DNA from: Arthrobacter ulcerisalmonis
GTDB lineage: Bacteria; Actinomycetota; Actinomycetes; Actinomycetales; Micrococcaceae
Reading direction: 5' to 3'
Assembly (NCBI RefSeq): GCF_900609065.1
Contig: NZ_UXAU01000031.1
Span: 1-53,389, forward strand
Length of the DNA: 53,389 nucleotides
In this document: positions 6,912 to 17,542 of the stretch, piece after piece
Layout of the letters: every line of letters starts with the position of its first letter
Position numbering within the stretch: the stretch's first letter is position 1
Notes under the pieces: generated by a model
What the model saw: only the letters and a program-made list of their open reading frames with translations
What the model was told of the DNA's origin: nothing
Database searches by the model: none
Program-made: the position numbers and the translations under genes

Positions 6912-8819
6912 ATGAGCAAAGGATCGCCGATCAGCCCCTCGCTGATGGCTAACAAGTCCGCTGGAGCCGCCAAGGCTCCGGAACGCGCCGACCGGACGGC
7001 AGAAACCGCCGCCGTCGTCGCAGACCTTGCTGCTATCTCTCCTGTCCTTGGGCCGAACAACGTTGTACCCCCAACGGTGATGACCGGCTCGCAAGCTATT
7101 GTCCGCTCGCTCGAAGAACTCGGCGTCGACGATATTTTCGGTTTGCCCGGTGGCGCGATCCTGCCCACCTACGACCCCTTGATGGCTTCCAACATGAACC
7201 ACGTGCTGGTCCGTCACGAACAGGGAGCCGGCCACGCCGCGCAAGGCTACGCCATGGTTACCGGACGGGTGGGTGTCTGCATTGCCACCTCCGGCCCCGG
7301 TGCCACCAACCTCGTTACCGCCATCATGGACGCCCACATGGATTCCGTGCCGCTGGTGGCCATCACCGGCCAGGTGTCCAGTTCGGTGATTGGCACCGAC
7401 GCCTTCCAGGAAGCTGACATTGTGGGCATCACCATGCCCATCACCAAGCACTCCTTCCTGGTGACCGACCCCAACGACATCCCGCACGTCATGGCCGAGG
7501 CCTTCCACCTCGCGTCCACCGGCCGGCCGGGCCCCGTTCTGGTGGACGTGGCAAAAGACGCCCAAGTTGGCCAGATGACCTTCTCCTGGCCACCCAAGAT
7601 CGACCTCCCCGGCTACCGTCCCGTGACCCGCGGACACAACAAGCAGGTCCGCGAAGCAGCAAAGTTGATCGCTGCCTCGTTGAAGCCGGTGCTCTATGTC
7701 GGCGGCGGTGTGATCAAGGCGCACGCCTCAGCTGAGTTGCTGGCCCTCGCGGAAGCCACTGGCGCCCCCGTGGTGACCACGCTGATGGCCAAGGGTGCCT
7801 TCCCGGATTCACACCCGCAGCACATGGGTATGCCCGGCATGCACGGAACGGTGTCGGCCGTCACGGCGCTGCAGCAATCCGACCTGTTGATCACCCTCGG
7901 TGCCCGCTTCGATGACCGCGTCACCGGCGTGCTGAAGACCTTTGCGCCCAACGCCAAGATCATCCACGCCGATATTGATCCGGCGGAAATCTCCAAAAAC
8001 CGGACCGCTGACGTGCCGATCGTGGGTTCCGTCAAGGAGATCATCCCTGAACTGACCGACGCCGTCCGCACCCAGTTCGACACAGTTGGCGCTCCGGACC
8101 TCACCACCTGGTGGGCGTTCTTAAACAACCTCAAGGACACCTACCAGCTGGGTTGGACCGAGCCGGAGGACGGGCTGGTCGCCCCGCAGCGGGTCATCGA
8201 ACGCATCGGCGCGCTCACCGGACCGGAGGGTGTCTACGTTGCAGGTGTTGGCCAGCACCAGATGTGGGCTGCCCAGTTCATCAAGTACGAGCGCCCGCAC
8301 GCCTGGCTGAACTCCGGCGGCGCCGGCACCATGGGGTACGCCGTGCCGGCAGCCATGGGCGCCAAGGTGGGCAACCCGGACCGGGTGGTCTGGGCCATCG
8401 ACGGTGACGGCTGCTTCCAGATGACCAACCAGGAGTTGGCCACCTGCGCGTTGAACAAAATCCCCATCAAGGTTGCTGTCATCAACAACTCCTCGCTGGG
8501 TATGGTCCGCCAATGGCAGACCCTGTTCTACGAAGGCCGTTACTCCAACACCGACCTCAACACCGGTCACGACACCGTCCGCATCCCGGACTTCGTTAAG
8601 CTGGGGGAGGCCTACGGTTGCGCGTCGTTCCGCTGCGAACGTGCCGAAGATATCGACGCCACTATCCAGAAGGCCCTGGAAATCAACGACCGCCCCGTGG
8701 TGATCGACTTCGTGGTGAGCCCCAACGCGATGGTGTGGCCCATGGTCCCCGCCGGCGTGAGCAACGACCAGATCCAGATCGCCCGCAACATGACCCCGGA
8801 CTGGGAAGAGGAAGACTGA
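6912..8819 (+). CDS. ilvB: acetolactate synthase large subunit
   Basis: This is the catalytic subunit of acetohydroxyacid synthase, which condenses two pyruvates (or pyruvate plus 2-ketobutyrate) using thiamine diphosphate. It is the first common step of valine, leucine and isoleucine synthesis. I start it at ATG 6912, 5 nt after AAGGAAGAG, rather than at the in-frame ATG at 6879. This gives 635 aa with about 55 poorly conserved N-terminal residues. The cofactor-activating glutamate is Glu103 in [10 protein letters not shown]. The diphosphate-binding motif is [14 protein letters not shown] followed by the VINN element near residues 495-530. It heads the ilvB-ilvN-ilvC unit; ilvN begins 1 nt after the stop. 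Expression is predicted to depend on the attenuator just upstream. Confidence 0.98.
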   Translation: MSKGSPISPSLMANKSAGAAKAPERADRTAETAAVVADLAAISPVLGPNNVVPPTVMTGSQAIVRSLEELGVDDIFGLPGGAILPTYDPLMASNMNHVLVRHEQGAGHAAQGYAMVTGRVGVCIATSGPGATNLVTAIMDAHMDSVPLVAITGQVSSSVIGTDAFQEADIVGITMPITKHSFLVTDPNDIPHVMAEAFHLASTGRPGPVLVDVAKDAQVGQMTFSWPPKIDLPGYRPVTRGHNKQVREAAKLIAASLKPVLYVGGGVIKAHASAELLALAEATGAPVVTTLMAKGAFPDSHPQHMGMPGMHGTVSAVTALQQSDLLITLGARFDDRVTGVLKTFAPNAKIIHADIDPAEISKNRTADVPIVGSVKEIIPELTDAVRTQFDTVGAPDLTTWWAFLNNLKDTYQLGWTEPEDGLVAPQRVIERIGALTGPEGVYVAGVGQHQMWAAQFIKYERPHAWLNSGGAGTMGYAVPAAMGAKVGNPDRVVWAIDGDGCFQMTNQELATCALNKIPIKVAVINNSSLGMVRQWQTLFYEGRYSNTDLNTGHDTVRIPDFVKLGEAYGCASFRCERAEDIDATIQKALEINDRPVVIDFVVSPNAMVWPMVPAGVSNDQIQIARNMTPDWEEED

Positions 8820-8820
8820 C

Positions 8821-10445
<1,625 letters not shown>

Positions 10446-10495
10446 CACCCACCCGCGTCCCAGCTACGCGAAGTACCACCGAAGCATCATCGGCG

Positions 10496-10533
10496 AGGCC
10501 GGGCCCACACTTAACAATGTGAGTCCGGCCTTT
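10496..10533 (+). terminator. terminator between ilvC and serA
   Basis: AGGCCGG (10496-10502) pairs with CCGGCCT (10525-10531), with an inner CACA/TGTG stem around ttaaca, and is followed by TTT. It lies 50 nt after the ilvC stop and separates ilvBNC from serA, which begins 54 nt further on. The T-tail is short, so readthrough is possible. Confidence 0.65.
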
Positions 10534-10586
10534 CCGTCGGCCTAGACTTGTCCCATTCCAAGGACTGCAACGCAGAGGATTCCCCC

Positions 10587-12176
10587 GTGTCAAAACCCGT
10601 AGTACTGCTCGCCGAAGAACTTTCCCCCGCCACCGTTGACGCACTCGGCCCGGATTTCGAGATCCGCCAGACGGACGGCGCTGACCGTGCGCAGCTGCTC
10701 GAGGCAATTGTCGACGTCGATGCCATCCTGGTGCGCTCGGCCACCCAAGTGGATGCCGAGGCCATCGCGGCAGCGAAGAACCTGAAGGTCATCGCCCGCG
10801 CAGGCGTGGGCCTGGACAACGTGGACATCAAGGCCGCGACCCAGGCCGGTGTCATGGTGGTCAACGCCCCCACGTCGAACATCGTTTCCGCAGCTGAACT
10901 CACTGTGGGGCACATCCTCAGCCTGGCCCGCCACATTCCGCAGGCCAGCTCGGCCCTCAAGGACGGCGAGTGGAAGCGCTCCAAGTACACGGGCATCGAA
11001 CTGTTTGAAAAGAAGGTCGGCATCATCGGGCTGGGCCGCATTGGCGCCCTGGTTGCTGCCCGACTGAAGGGTTTCGAGACCAAGATCCTGGCCTACGACC
11101 CCTACATCACCTCGGCCCGGGCCGCACAGCTCGGCGTCCAGCTGGTGACCCTTGATGAACTGCTGGCCCAGTCTGACTTCATCACCATCCACATGCCCAA
11201 GACGCCGGAGACGGTGGGCATGCTCGGTGCCGAAGCCTTCAAGAAGATGAAGACCTCCGCGTACGTGATCAACGTGGCCCGCGGCGGTCTGGTGGACGAG
11301 GAAGCCCTGTACACCGCACTGCAGGATGGCGAGATTGCCGGTGCCGGCGTCGACGTTTTCTCCAAAGAGCCCAGCACGGACCTGCCGTTCTTCAAACTCG
11401 ACAACGTGGTGGTCACCCCGCACCTGGGCGCCTCCACCGACGAAGCCCAGGAAAAGGCCGGCGTCTCCGTCGCCAAGTCCGTCCGCCTGGCCCTGGCCGG
11501 CGAACTGGTACCCGACGCCGTCAACGTTGCTGGCGGCGTCATTGCCCCTGACGTTCGCCCCGGTATCCCGCTGATCGAGAACCTGGGCCGGATCTTCACG
11601 GCTCTGACCCACGGGTCCCTGACCCAGTTCGACGTCGAAGTTGCCGGCGAAATTTCCAGCCTGGACGTCAAGGTCCTGGAACTTGCAGCACTGAAGGGCA
11701 TCTTCGCCGACGTGGTCACCGAGCAGGTCTCCTACGTCAACGCTCCCGTCATCGCCGAGCAGCGCGGCATCAACGTCCGCCTGATCACCACCACCGAGAC
11801 GGAGTCCTACCGGAACCTGCTGACCCTGCGTGGCGCCCTGAGCGACGGCACCCAGATCTCTGTTGCCGGGACGCTGACCGGCCCCAAGCAGATCCCCAAG
11901 CTGGTGGGCGTCAACGGCTTCGAGGTGGAGATCCCCATCAGCGAGCACTTGGTGGTGGTGGCGTACGCCGACCGTCCAGGCGTGATCGGCACCATCGGCC
12001 ACATCCTGGGCATGAATAACATCAACATCGCCGGCATGCAGGTGGCTCGTCAGGATGAGGATGGCCAGGTTATGGCGTTGCTCACCATTGACAGCTCCGT
12101 CCCGCAGCAGGTCCTGGACGCCATCAAGTCCGGAATCGGCGCTGACATGGTGCGGGAAGTAAACCTGGAGGACTAG
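10587..12176 (+). CDS. serA: D-3-phosphoglycerate dehydrogenase
   Basis: This enzyme oxidises 3-phosphoglycerate to 3-phosphohydroxypyruvate with NAD+, the first committed step of serine synthesis. From GTG 10587 (AGAGGA about 8 nt upstream) the protein has 529 aa, like the long mycobacterial type. The N-terminal substrate domain surrounds a nucleotide-binding domain with GIIGLGRIGALVAARLKGF near residues 147-165. The catalytic Arg is in NVARGGLVDE and the His in VVTPHLGASTDEAQEKA. An intervening domain (allosteric substrate-binding type) precedes a C-terminal ACT domain (VVAYADRPGVIGTIGHILGM) that binds serine for feedback inhibition. The ilvC-serA neighbourhood is conserved in actinobacteria. 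Confidence 0.97.
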   Translation: MSKPVVLLAEELSPATVDALGPDFEIRQTDGADRAQLLEAIVDVDAILVRSATQVDAEAIAAAKNLKVIARAGVGLDNVDIKAATQAGVMVVNAPTSNIVSAAELTVGHILSLARHIPQASSALKDGEWKRSKYTGIELFEKKVGIIGLGRIGALVAARLKGFETKILAYDPYITSARAAQLGVQLVTLDELLAQSDFITIHMPKTPETVGMLGAEAFKKMKTSAYVINVARGGLVDEEALYTALQDGEIAGAGVDVFSKEPSTDLPFFKLDNVVVTPHLGASTDEAQEKAGVSVAKSVRLALAGELVPDAVNVAGGVIAPDVRPGIPLIENLGRIFTALTHGSLTQFDVEVAGEISSLDVKVLELAALKGIFADVVTEQVSYVNAPVIAEQRGINVRLITTTETESYRNLLTLRGALSDGTQISVAGTLTGPKQIPKLVGVNGFEVEIPISEHLVVVAYADRPGVIGTIGHILGMNNINIAGMQVARQDEDGQVMALLTIDSSVPQQVLDAIKSGIGADMVREVNLED

Positions 12177-12394
12177 GAAACGCCGACGGCGTTCGCGTCG
12201 CTTGGGCGCGCCCCGCATGGGGCACGTATGATTGGTCGGTCTGCTGAAAAATGGCGCTGTCGTAGTTCTGGACGGTGCCGGCAGGCCGGCCAATACTTTT
12301 GCACATCTGTCCCAGCTGCGCCATGTCTTGCTGGGGCTTGTCCCGCCGGGGTGGATATGAGTGTGCGTACGCAAACCAGGTTTCAGGGAGTTCA

Positions 12395-15187
12395 ATGAAC
12401 GCTGTCCAGAGGTTCATCAGGAGCAAAGTGCTGCTGCTGACCGCTGCCATCCTCATTGCAGCGATGTGCTTGTCGGTTCTTGTCCAAAGCCAGTCGCAAG
12501 CTGCGCTGAACCGGACCGTGGATGAGAATTCCCGCGGGCTCTACGACATCCTGGTCCAGGCGAAAGCGCCGGCCGGAACGTTGATGCAGCCGGAAATTGC
12601 CACCGGCACCGGCGGGATCGGCTTCGATCAGCTGGATAAAATCCGCAAGCTGCCGGGCACCGATGTTGCGGCGCCCATCAGCCTGGTCTCGAGGGTCACC
12701 CAGAACCTGGAAACGCCACGCCTGGACGCCATGGACTACCTGGGCTACAACTCCGGGCTGGCGGGAACGGCCAGCACTGATCAGGCCGCGGGCGCCACTG
12801 CGCCCGCTGACTGGCCCGCTGCGGAGTCCGTCCTCAGTGATGGCACCAAGAAGTACCGGCTCACGGCCAGCGCTGTGAGTTCCGACGGCGTCTCCGAGCA
12901 GACCCTGTTCAAAACCTCCGCGGAGGGGACGTTGGGCAAGGCCAAGCTGATGGAGGAGAAAGCGGGCGGGGGCAGCAGCATCCGCATCGCCGCCCCGGAG
13001 AAGGAAACCGGGATCAAATTCCCGTCCCCTGCCGGTGGCTCTGAGCACAACCTCTTCAACCTGTCGGTAGCGCTCCCACTGGCGCCTGAAGTCACCGAGT
13101 CCGTGGTCGCCGTCGACCCCGCCTCCGAGCGTGCGCTGCTGGGTGACGCCGGCGATTTCCTGGCCCCGTTGGAGAAGGCGCCGCCCGCTGACGCCCGCAA
13201 CGCCGGCGCGGTCGGCCGCTACTTCGAAGGCCTGTTCACCACCGGGATTGATCTTTCGAAGCTTGAAGAGGGCCCCGATTTCCTGGGCGTCAAGCTCAAA
13301 TACTGGGCGCCCTTGATGACCCAGTACCAGCAGGCCAAGCGCACCGGCCAGCTCACGGACGCCTCGCAGGCCATTCCACTGGTGGTCCGCTCGGGCACGT
13401 CACTGGACCTGACCTACAACGTCAAGATCGAAGAAATCGACGACGCCGGCAAGGTCGTCAAGGACGTCGGCACCGCTTCCCGCTCGTTGGGTAAGGATTA
13501 CCTGCCGTTCGTGTCCAAGGATCCGTTCGCGCTGTCCTGGCCTGGCTCCACCGATCACAGTTCACTGCTGGGGAGCAACGGAAACTTCAACCAGGGTCTG
13601 TACACCCCCGCCACATGGAGCACCGTCTTCACCGCGGCTCCGCAGTACCTGAACGGCGAAACCGCAGCCAACGGCGCTGAGGGTAAGACAGCCGAGCCCG
13701 GCGAATGGGTTACCGTCAACCGCCTGCCGGAGAAGAGCGCCACCGGAGCTCCAGTGGACCAGACCCAGCGCGCGCCCGTGGACGAACGCTCTTATCGGGA
13801 AAGCGTCGCCACCGGCAAGACATCTGCTGCGCCGCTGGCCATGGTTTACGGCACGTTCGACCCGGCCACCGTAGCCCAAGCTGCCGGTGACGTGAACAAG
13901 TTGCCGCTGGGCGGCTATGACCCCACACCGTTCTCGCTGGTCAAGGATGCGGCAGGAAAGGACGCCAACGCCGAGCTCAAGCCTTCGCTGAGCGCCACCG
14001 GCCTTGCGGGCCAGTCCGCCGGTGCCATCACCGACTACTACGGCCTGGCTGCAGCCCGCGGCTACACCGAAAACGCGGCGGTCATTGACGCCATCCGCGT
14101 CCGGGCCACCGCGCCCGGCACCTGGAAGGAAGCACAGCCGGACGTCGAGAAATTAGCGACCGATATCCGCAGCATGGGCCTGGAAGCCATCGTGGTGGCC
14201 GGTTCCGCGCGCGAAGACGCCAGCATTTTCGTCCCCGGATACTCCAAGGACGACGCCGGCAAGGAAGCCGCGTTGGGCACTGTCCAGCAGTCGTGGGTAC
14301 GCCAGAACGCCGCTGAAGCCGTGACCGGTTCGCTGACCGGCACCAATGTCACCCTGCTCTTCCTCACCCTGTGCGGGGCTGCGCTGCTCACCGGCGCGTC
14401 CACTATCAGCTACATCCGGAAGCGCCGCACCGAGGCCGGGACACTGCGGGCCATGGGCTGGACGCAACGCCGCATCCGCACCTGGGTGCTGGAGGAGTTC
14501 GGCGTTGGTGCCATCCTGCTTACCATCGCCGGGCTGGTGTTGAGCTTGATCAGCTGGAGCTTCACTACGGCGCTGGTGACGGGTGCCGTCCTGGTGCTCT
14601 ACGTTGGTGCTGCTCTCTTTGCGGCCCGCCAACTGCGGCATCGCGATGAGATAGATCAGGAGCCGCAGCATGATGAGCGGCTGATCGCCGTGGATTCGCC
14701 CTTGACCTTTGCCAACAGGCAGCTGGCCACCAACAAGTTCAACACGTTGTCCCTGGCCGTGGCGGTGGGCGTGTTTGGCGCGTCGGTGGGTGGCTTGATA
14801 TCCCTGCTGATCGACATCCCCCGGGCTGCCGGTGCCAGCGCGTTGAGTGGTCTGGCGGCCACGAGCGTGGCGCTGCCCAGCATCGTGTTGGCAGTGGCGG
14901 GCGTCGCAGTTGGCCTCATCCTCACGCTGGTCACCGGCCGATTTGAGCTCAACGCCAAGCGCCAATACCTGGGTATCCTTTCGGCCATGGGCTGGAACCC
15001 GGACATGCTCCGCCAGGTGCGATTCTTCGAAAACGCCCTGGTGGGAACCGTGGCACTACCTCTCGGCGTGCTGGGTGCGCTGGGAATCGGCCTGCTGCTG
15101 GCCCCCTACGCCGCCCTCTGGGCCGGGGTAGCTGGCCTGGTAGCCGTCCTTTGCTGGATTCCAATTGCAACGAAAGTAGTCCGATGA
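12395..15187 (+). CDS. FtsX/MacB-type ABC transporter permease
   Basis: The start chosen is ATG 12395, with CAGGGAG 4 nt upstream; upstream in-frame starts add residues unlike a membrane protein. The 930-aa product has one N-terminal membrane segment (about residues 11-32). A large extracytoplasmic region of roughly 640 residues follows, rich in Ala, Gly, Lys and Asp. The C-terminal part has FtsX-like membrane bundles beginning near residue 685, with the cytoplasmic loop motif RKRRTEAGTLRAMGWTQRRI and its repeat RQYLGILSAMGWNPDMLRQV. Such permeases usually work by mechanotransmission, exporting or releasing lipids, peptides or antibiotics. Its last codons overlap the next gene, the ATPase, by 4 nt. 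The substrate is unknown. Confidence 0.88.
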   Translation: MNAVQRFIRSKVLLLTAAILIAAMCLSVLVQSQSQAALNRTVDENSRGLYDILVQAKAPAGTLMQPEIATGTGGIGFDQLDKIRKLPGTDVAAPISLVSRVTQNLETPRLDAMDYLGYNSGLAGTASTDQAAGATAPADWPAAESVLSDGTKKYRLTASAVSSDGVSEQTLFKTSAEGTLGKAKLMEEKAGGGSSIRIAAPEKETGIKFPSPAGGSEHNLFNLSVALPLAPEVTESVVAVDPASERALLGDAGDFLAPLEKAPPADARNAGAVGRYFEGLFTTGIDLSKLEEGPDFLGVKLKYWAPLMTQYQQAKRTGQLTDASQAIPLVVRSGTSLDLTYNVKIEEIDDAGKVVKDVGTASRSLGKDYLPFVSKDPFALSWPGSTDHSSLLGSNGNFNQGLYTPATWSTVFTAAPQYLNGETAANGAEGKTAEPGEWVTVNRLPEKSATGAPVDQTQRAPVDERSYRESVATGKTSAAPLAMVYGTFDPATVAQAAGDVNKLPLGGYDPTPFSLVKDAAGKDANAELKPSLSATGLAGQSAGAITDYYGLAAARGYTENAAVIDAIRVRATAPGTWKEAQPDVEKLATDIRSMGLEAIVVAGSAREDASIFVPGYSKDDAGKEAALGTVQQSWVRQNAAEAVTGSLTGTNVTLLFLTLCGAALLTGASTISYIRKRRTEAGTLRAMGWTQRRIRTWVLEEFGVGAILLTIAGLVLSLISWSFTTALVTGAVLVLYVGAALFAARQLRHRDEIDQEPQHDERLIAVDSPLTFANRQLATNKFNTLSLAVAVGVFGASVGGLISLLIDIPRAAGASALSGLAATSVALPSIVLAVAGVAVGLILTLVTGRFELNAKRQYLGILSAMGWNPDMLRQVRFFENALVGTVALPLGVLGALGIGLLLAPYAALWAGVAGLVAVLCWIPIATKVVR

Positions 15188-15939
15188 CAGACTCCACGAA
15201 CGTCCAGCGCAGCCGGAGGGCCAGCGGGGGAGACGTGTCGCTGCAGACGCGCGCCAACACCATCGTCAAGGCCGCCGACCACGCCACGCCGCTGGAACTC
15301 AAGGACATCACCATCCGCTACGGCGGTGGCAAGAGCGGCGCCGAGGCCGTCAGCGTGGTCGAGAACTTTGACTTGACCCTGCACGCCGGTGAGATGCATT
15401 GCGTTGCGGGCCGCAGCGGATCCGGCAAGACGAGCATCCTGACTGTCGGCGCGGGGCTGACGCTGCCGACGTCGGGCCGGGTTTTCTGGGAAGGCGATTC
15501 GCTCGAAAGCATGGGCGACGACGAGATTGCCGACCGCCGTCGTGCGCTCATTGGCTACGTGGACCAGGGCGGTGCGTTGATCGACGGCATGAGCGCGCTG
15601 GAGAACGTGCTGCTGCCGGCTGTGCCCGACGGCGAGGTGGAACAGCGCCGCGACATGGCCAAGGACCTCCTGGACCTGGTGGGCCTGGGCCGGCGCATGC
15701 GGCACCGCCCGGCGCAGCTGTCCGGCGGTGAGCGCCAGCGCGTTGCCATTGCGCGGGCGCTGATCCTGGGCACCCGCGTGCTGGTGGTGGACGAGCCCAC
15801 GGCCAGCCTGGACCGGGCCTCCGCGAACCGCATCATCAGCATCCTCAAGGACACCACCTCCGATGGCATCGCCGTGCTGGTGGCCTCGCATGACCACGAA
15901 CTGGTCCGGCTCAGCGATACCCTGACTGAACTGATTTAG
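15184..15939 (+). CDS. ABC transporter ATP-binding protein (MacB/LolD type)
   Basis: ATG 15184 overlaps the permease stop (ATGA), so the two are coupled. The 251-aa ATPase carries Walker A GRSGSGKTS, the signature LSGGERQR, Walker B VLVVDEPTASLD and the switch histidine in VLVASHDHE. About 40 N-terminal residues precede the domain. The order and length match the LolD/MacB group that powers FtsX-type permeases. It is the partner of the upstream 930-aa permease. The substrate is unknown. Confidence 0.93.
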   Translation: MTDSTNVQRSRRASGGDVSLQTRANTIVKAADHATPLELKDITIRYGGGKSGAEAVSVVENFDLTLHAGEMHCVAGRSGSGKTSILTVGAGLTLPTSGRVFWEGDSLESMGDDEIADRRRALIGYVDQGGALIDGMSALENVLLPAVPDGEVEQRRDMAKDLLDLVGLGRRMRHRPAQLSGGERQRVAIARALILGTRVLVVDEPTASLDRASANRIISILKDTTSDGIAVLVASHDHELVRLSDTLTELI

Positions 15940-15969
15940 CCTGTCCCTCCGCACCGAAGGTAACGCCCC

Positions 15970-17526
15970 GTGACTGCTTCCGAGAAACCGCCGTTCTACC
16001 TCACCACGGCTATCACCTACCCCAACGGGGTGCCGCACATCGGCCACGCCTACGAGTACATCGCCACGGACGCGATGGCCCGGTTCAAGCGGTTGGACGG
16101 CCACGACGTGATGTTCCTGACCGGCACGGATGAGCACGGCATGAAGATCGCCCAGGCCGCGGAGAAGGAAGGCATCAGCCCCAAGGAACTGGTGGACCGG
16201 AACGCAGAGGTCTACAAGGCAGCTCACGCCGCTTTGGGCATCACCTACGACAGGTTCATCCGGACCACTGACGCTGACCACTACGCGGCGTCGCAGGCCA
16301 TCTGGCAGAAGATGGAAGCCAACGGAGACATCTACCTCGACAAGTACGAGGGCTGGTATTCCGTCCGCGACGAGGCGTTCTATGTGGAGGACGAGACAGT
16401 CCTGAAGGACGACGGCGTGCGGTACTCGAAAGAGACTGACACCGAACTGACGTGGACGGCGGAGGAGAGCTACTTCTTCAGGCTGTCCTCCTACCAGGAC
16501 AAGCTGTTGGCCCTGTACGAGGCCGAACCGGAGTTCGGTGCGCCGCAGTCCCGTTTCAACGAGGTCATCAGCTTCGTCAAGCGCGGCCTGGAGGACCTGT
16601 CCATCAGCCGCACCACCTTCGACTGGGGCGTCCCCGTGCCAGGGAACGACAAGCACGTCATGTACGTGTGGGTGGACGCGCTCACCAACTACCTCACCGG
16701 CGTGGGCTACCCGGACGTTGAGTCTGCGAGCTTCCAGAAGTTCTGGCCCGCTGATGTGCACGTGATCGGCAAGGACATTTCCCGGTTCCACGCTATCTAC
16801 TGGCCCGCGTTCCTGATGAGCGCCGGCATCGAACTGCCCAAGCGCGTGATGATCCACGGCTTCCTGCACAACAACGGCGTGAAAATGTCCAAGTCGCTTG
16901 GCAACGTGGTGGCGCCGGCTGATTTTGTGGCGCAGTATGGCCTGGACCAGGTGCGGTTCTTTTTCCTCCGCGAGGTACCCTTCGGTGCCGATGGCAGCTA
17001 CAACCACGAGGCCATTGTTGGCCGGATGAACTCGGACCTGGCCAACAACTTCGGCAACCTGGCGCAGCGGTCACTGTCCATGGTGGCGAAGAACTGTGAG
17101 GGCAAGGTTCCAACCCCTGGAGCGTTCTCTGCCGCCGATTCGGCGTTGCTGGCGCAGGCCAATGGTCTGTTGGCGGCATCCCGGGCTGCCTTCGAGAAGC
17201 AGGAATTCAGCCGTGCGCTCGAGGCGATCTGGACGGTTCTGGGTGACACCAACGCGTACTTCGCCGAGCAGGCCCCTTGGGTGCTGCGGAAGACCGACGT
17301 CGAACGCATGAACACCGTGCTGTACGTGACGTTGGAGGTGCTGCGGATCGTGTCCATCTTGGCGCAGCCCGTCATGCCCGGTTCCACCGGCGCGATCCTG
17401 GACACCCTGGGCCAGCACGACGGCGATGCTCGCAAGTTCGCGGCCCTGGACACCCCGATCGTGGCGGGGACGCCGCTCCCGGCCCCGATTCCGGTGTTCC
17501 CCAAGTACGAAGAGCCGGCCGTCTGA
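15970..17526 (+). CDS. metG: methionyl-tRNA synthetase
   Basis: This class I synthetase charges tRNA-Met. From GTG 15970 (GAAGG about 8 nt before) it has 518 aa. The ATP-binding HIGH motif appears as [19 protein letters not shown] near residues 20-40, and the second signature as KMSKSLGN near residue 305. The C-terminal anticodon-binding alpha-helical domain follows. There is no C-terminal tRNA-binding EMAP-like extension, as is usual for the short actinobacterial form. It is the only housekeeping gene inside the accessory block and starts 30 nt after an ABC ATPase gene, leaving no room for a T-box or other leader. Confidence 0.97.
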   Translation: MTASEKPPFYLTTAITYPNGVPHIGHAYEYIATDAMARFKRLDGHDVMFLTGTDEHGMKIAQAAEKEGISPKELVDRNAEVYKAAHAALGITYDRFIRTTDADHYAASQAIWQKMEANGDIYLDKYEGWYSVRDEAFYVEDETVLKDDGVRYSKETDTELTWTAEESYFFRLSSYQDKLLALYEAEPEFGAPQSRFNEVISFVKRGLEDLSISRTTFDWGVPVPGNDKHVMYVWVDALTNYLTGVGYPDVESASFQKFWPADVHVIGKDISRFHAIYWPAFLMSAGIELPKRVMIHGFLHNNGVKMSKSLGNVVAPADFVAQYGLDQVRFFFLREVPFGADGSYNHEAIVGRMNSDLANNFGNLAQRSLSMVAKNCEGKVPTPGAFSAADSALLAQANGLLAASRAAFEKQEFSRALEAIWTVLGDTNAYFAEQAPWVLRKTDVERMNTVLYVTLEVLRIVSILAQPVMPGSTGAILDTLGQHDGDARKFAALDTPIVAGTPLPAPIPVFPKYEEPAV

Positions 17527-17542
17527 CCCTTGGGAGAGGGGG

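Noticed and set aside
12210..12223. GCCCC-GCAT-GGGGC hairpin after serA
   Set aside because: The stem is only 5 bp and no T-run follows, so I do not call it a terminator.
15940..15969. T-box or other aminoacyl-tRNA sensing leader before metG
   Set aside because: Only 30 bp separate the ABC ATPase stop and the metG start, too little for a T-box.
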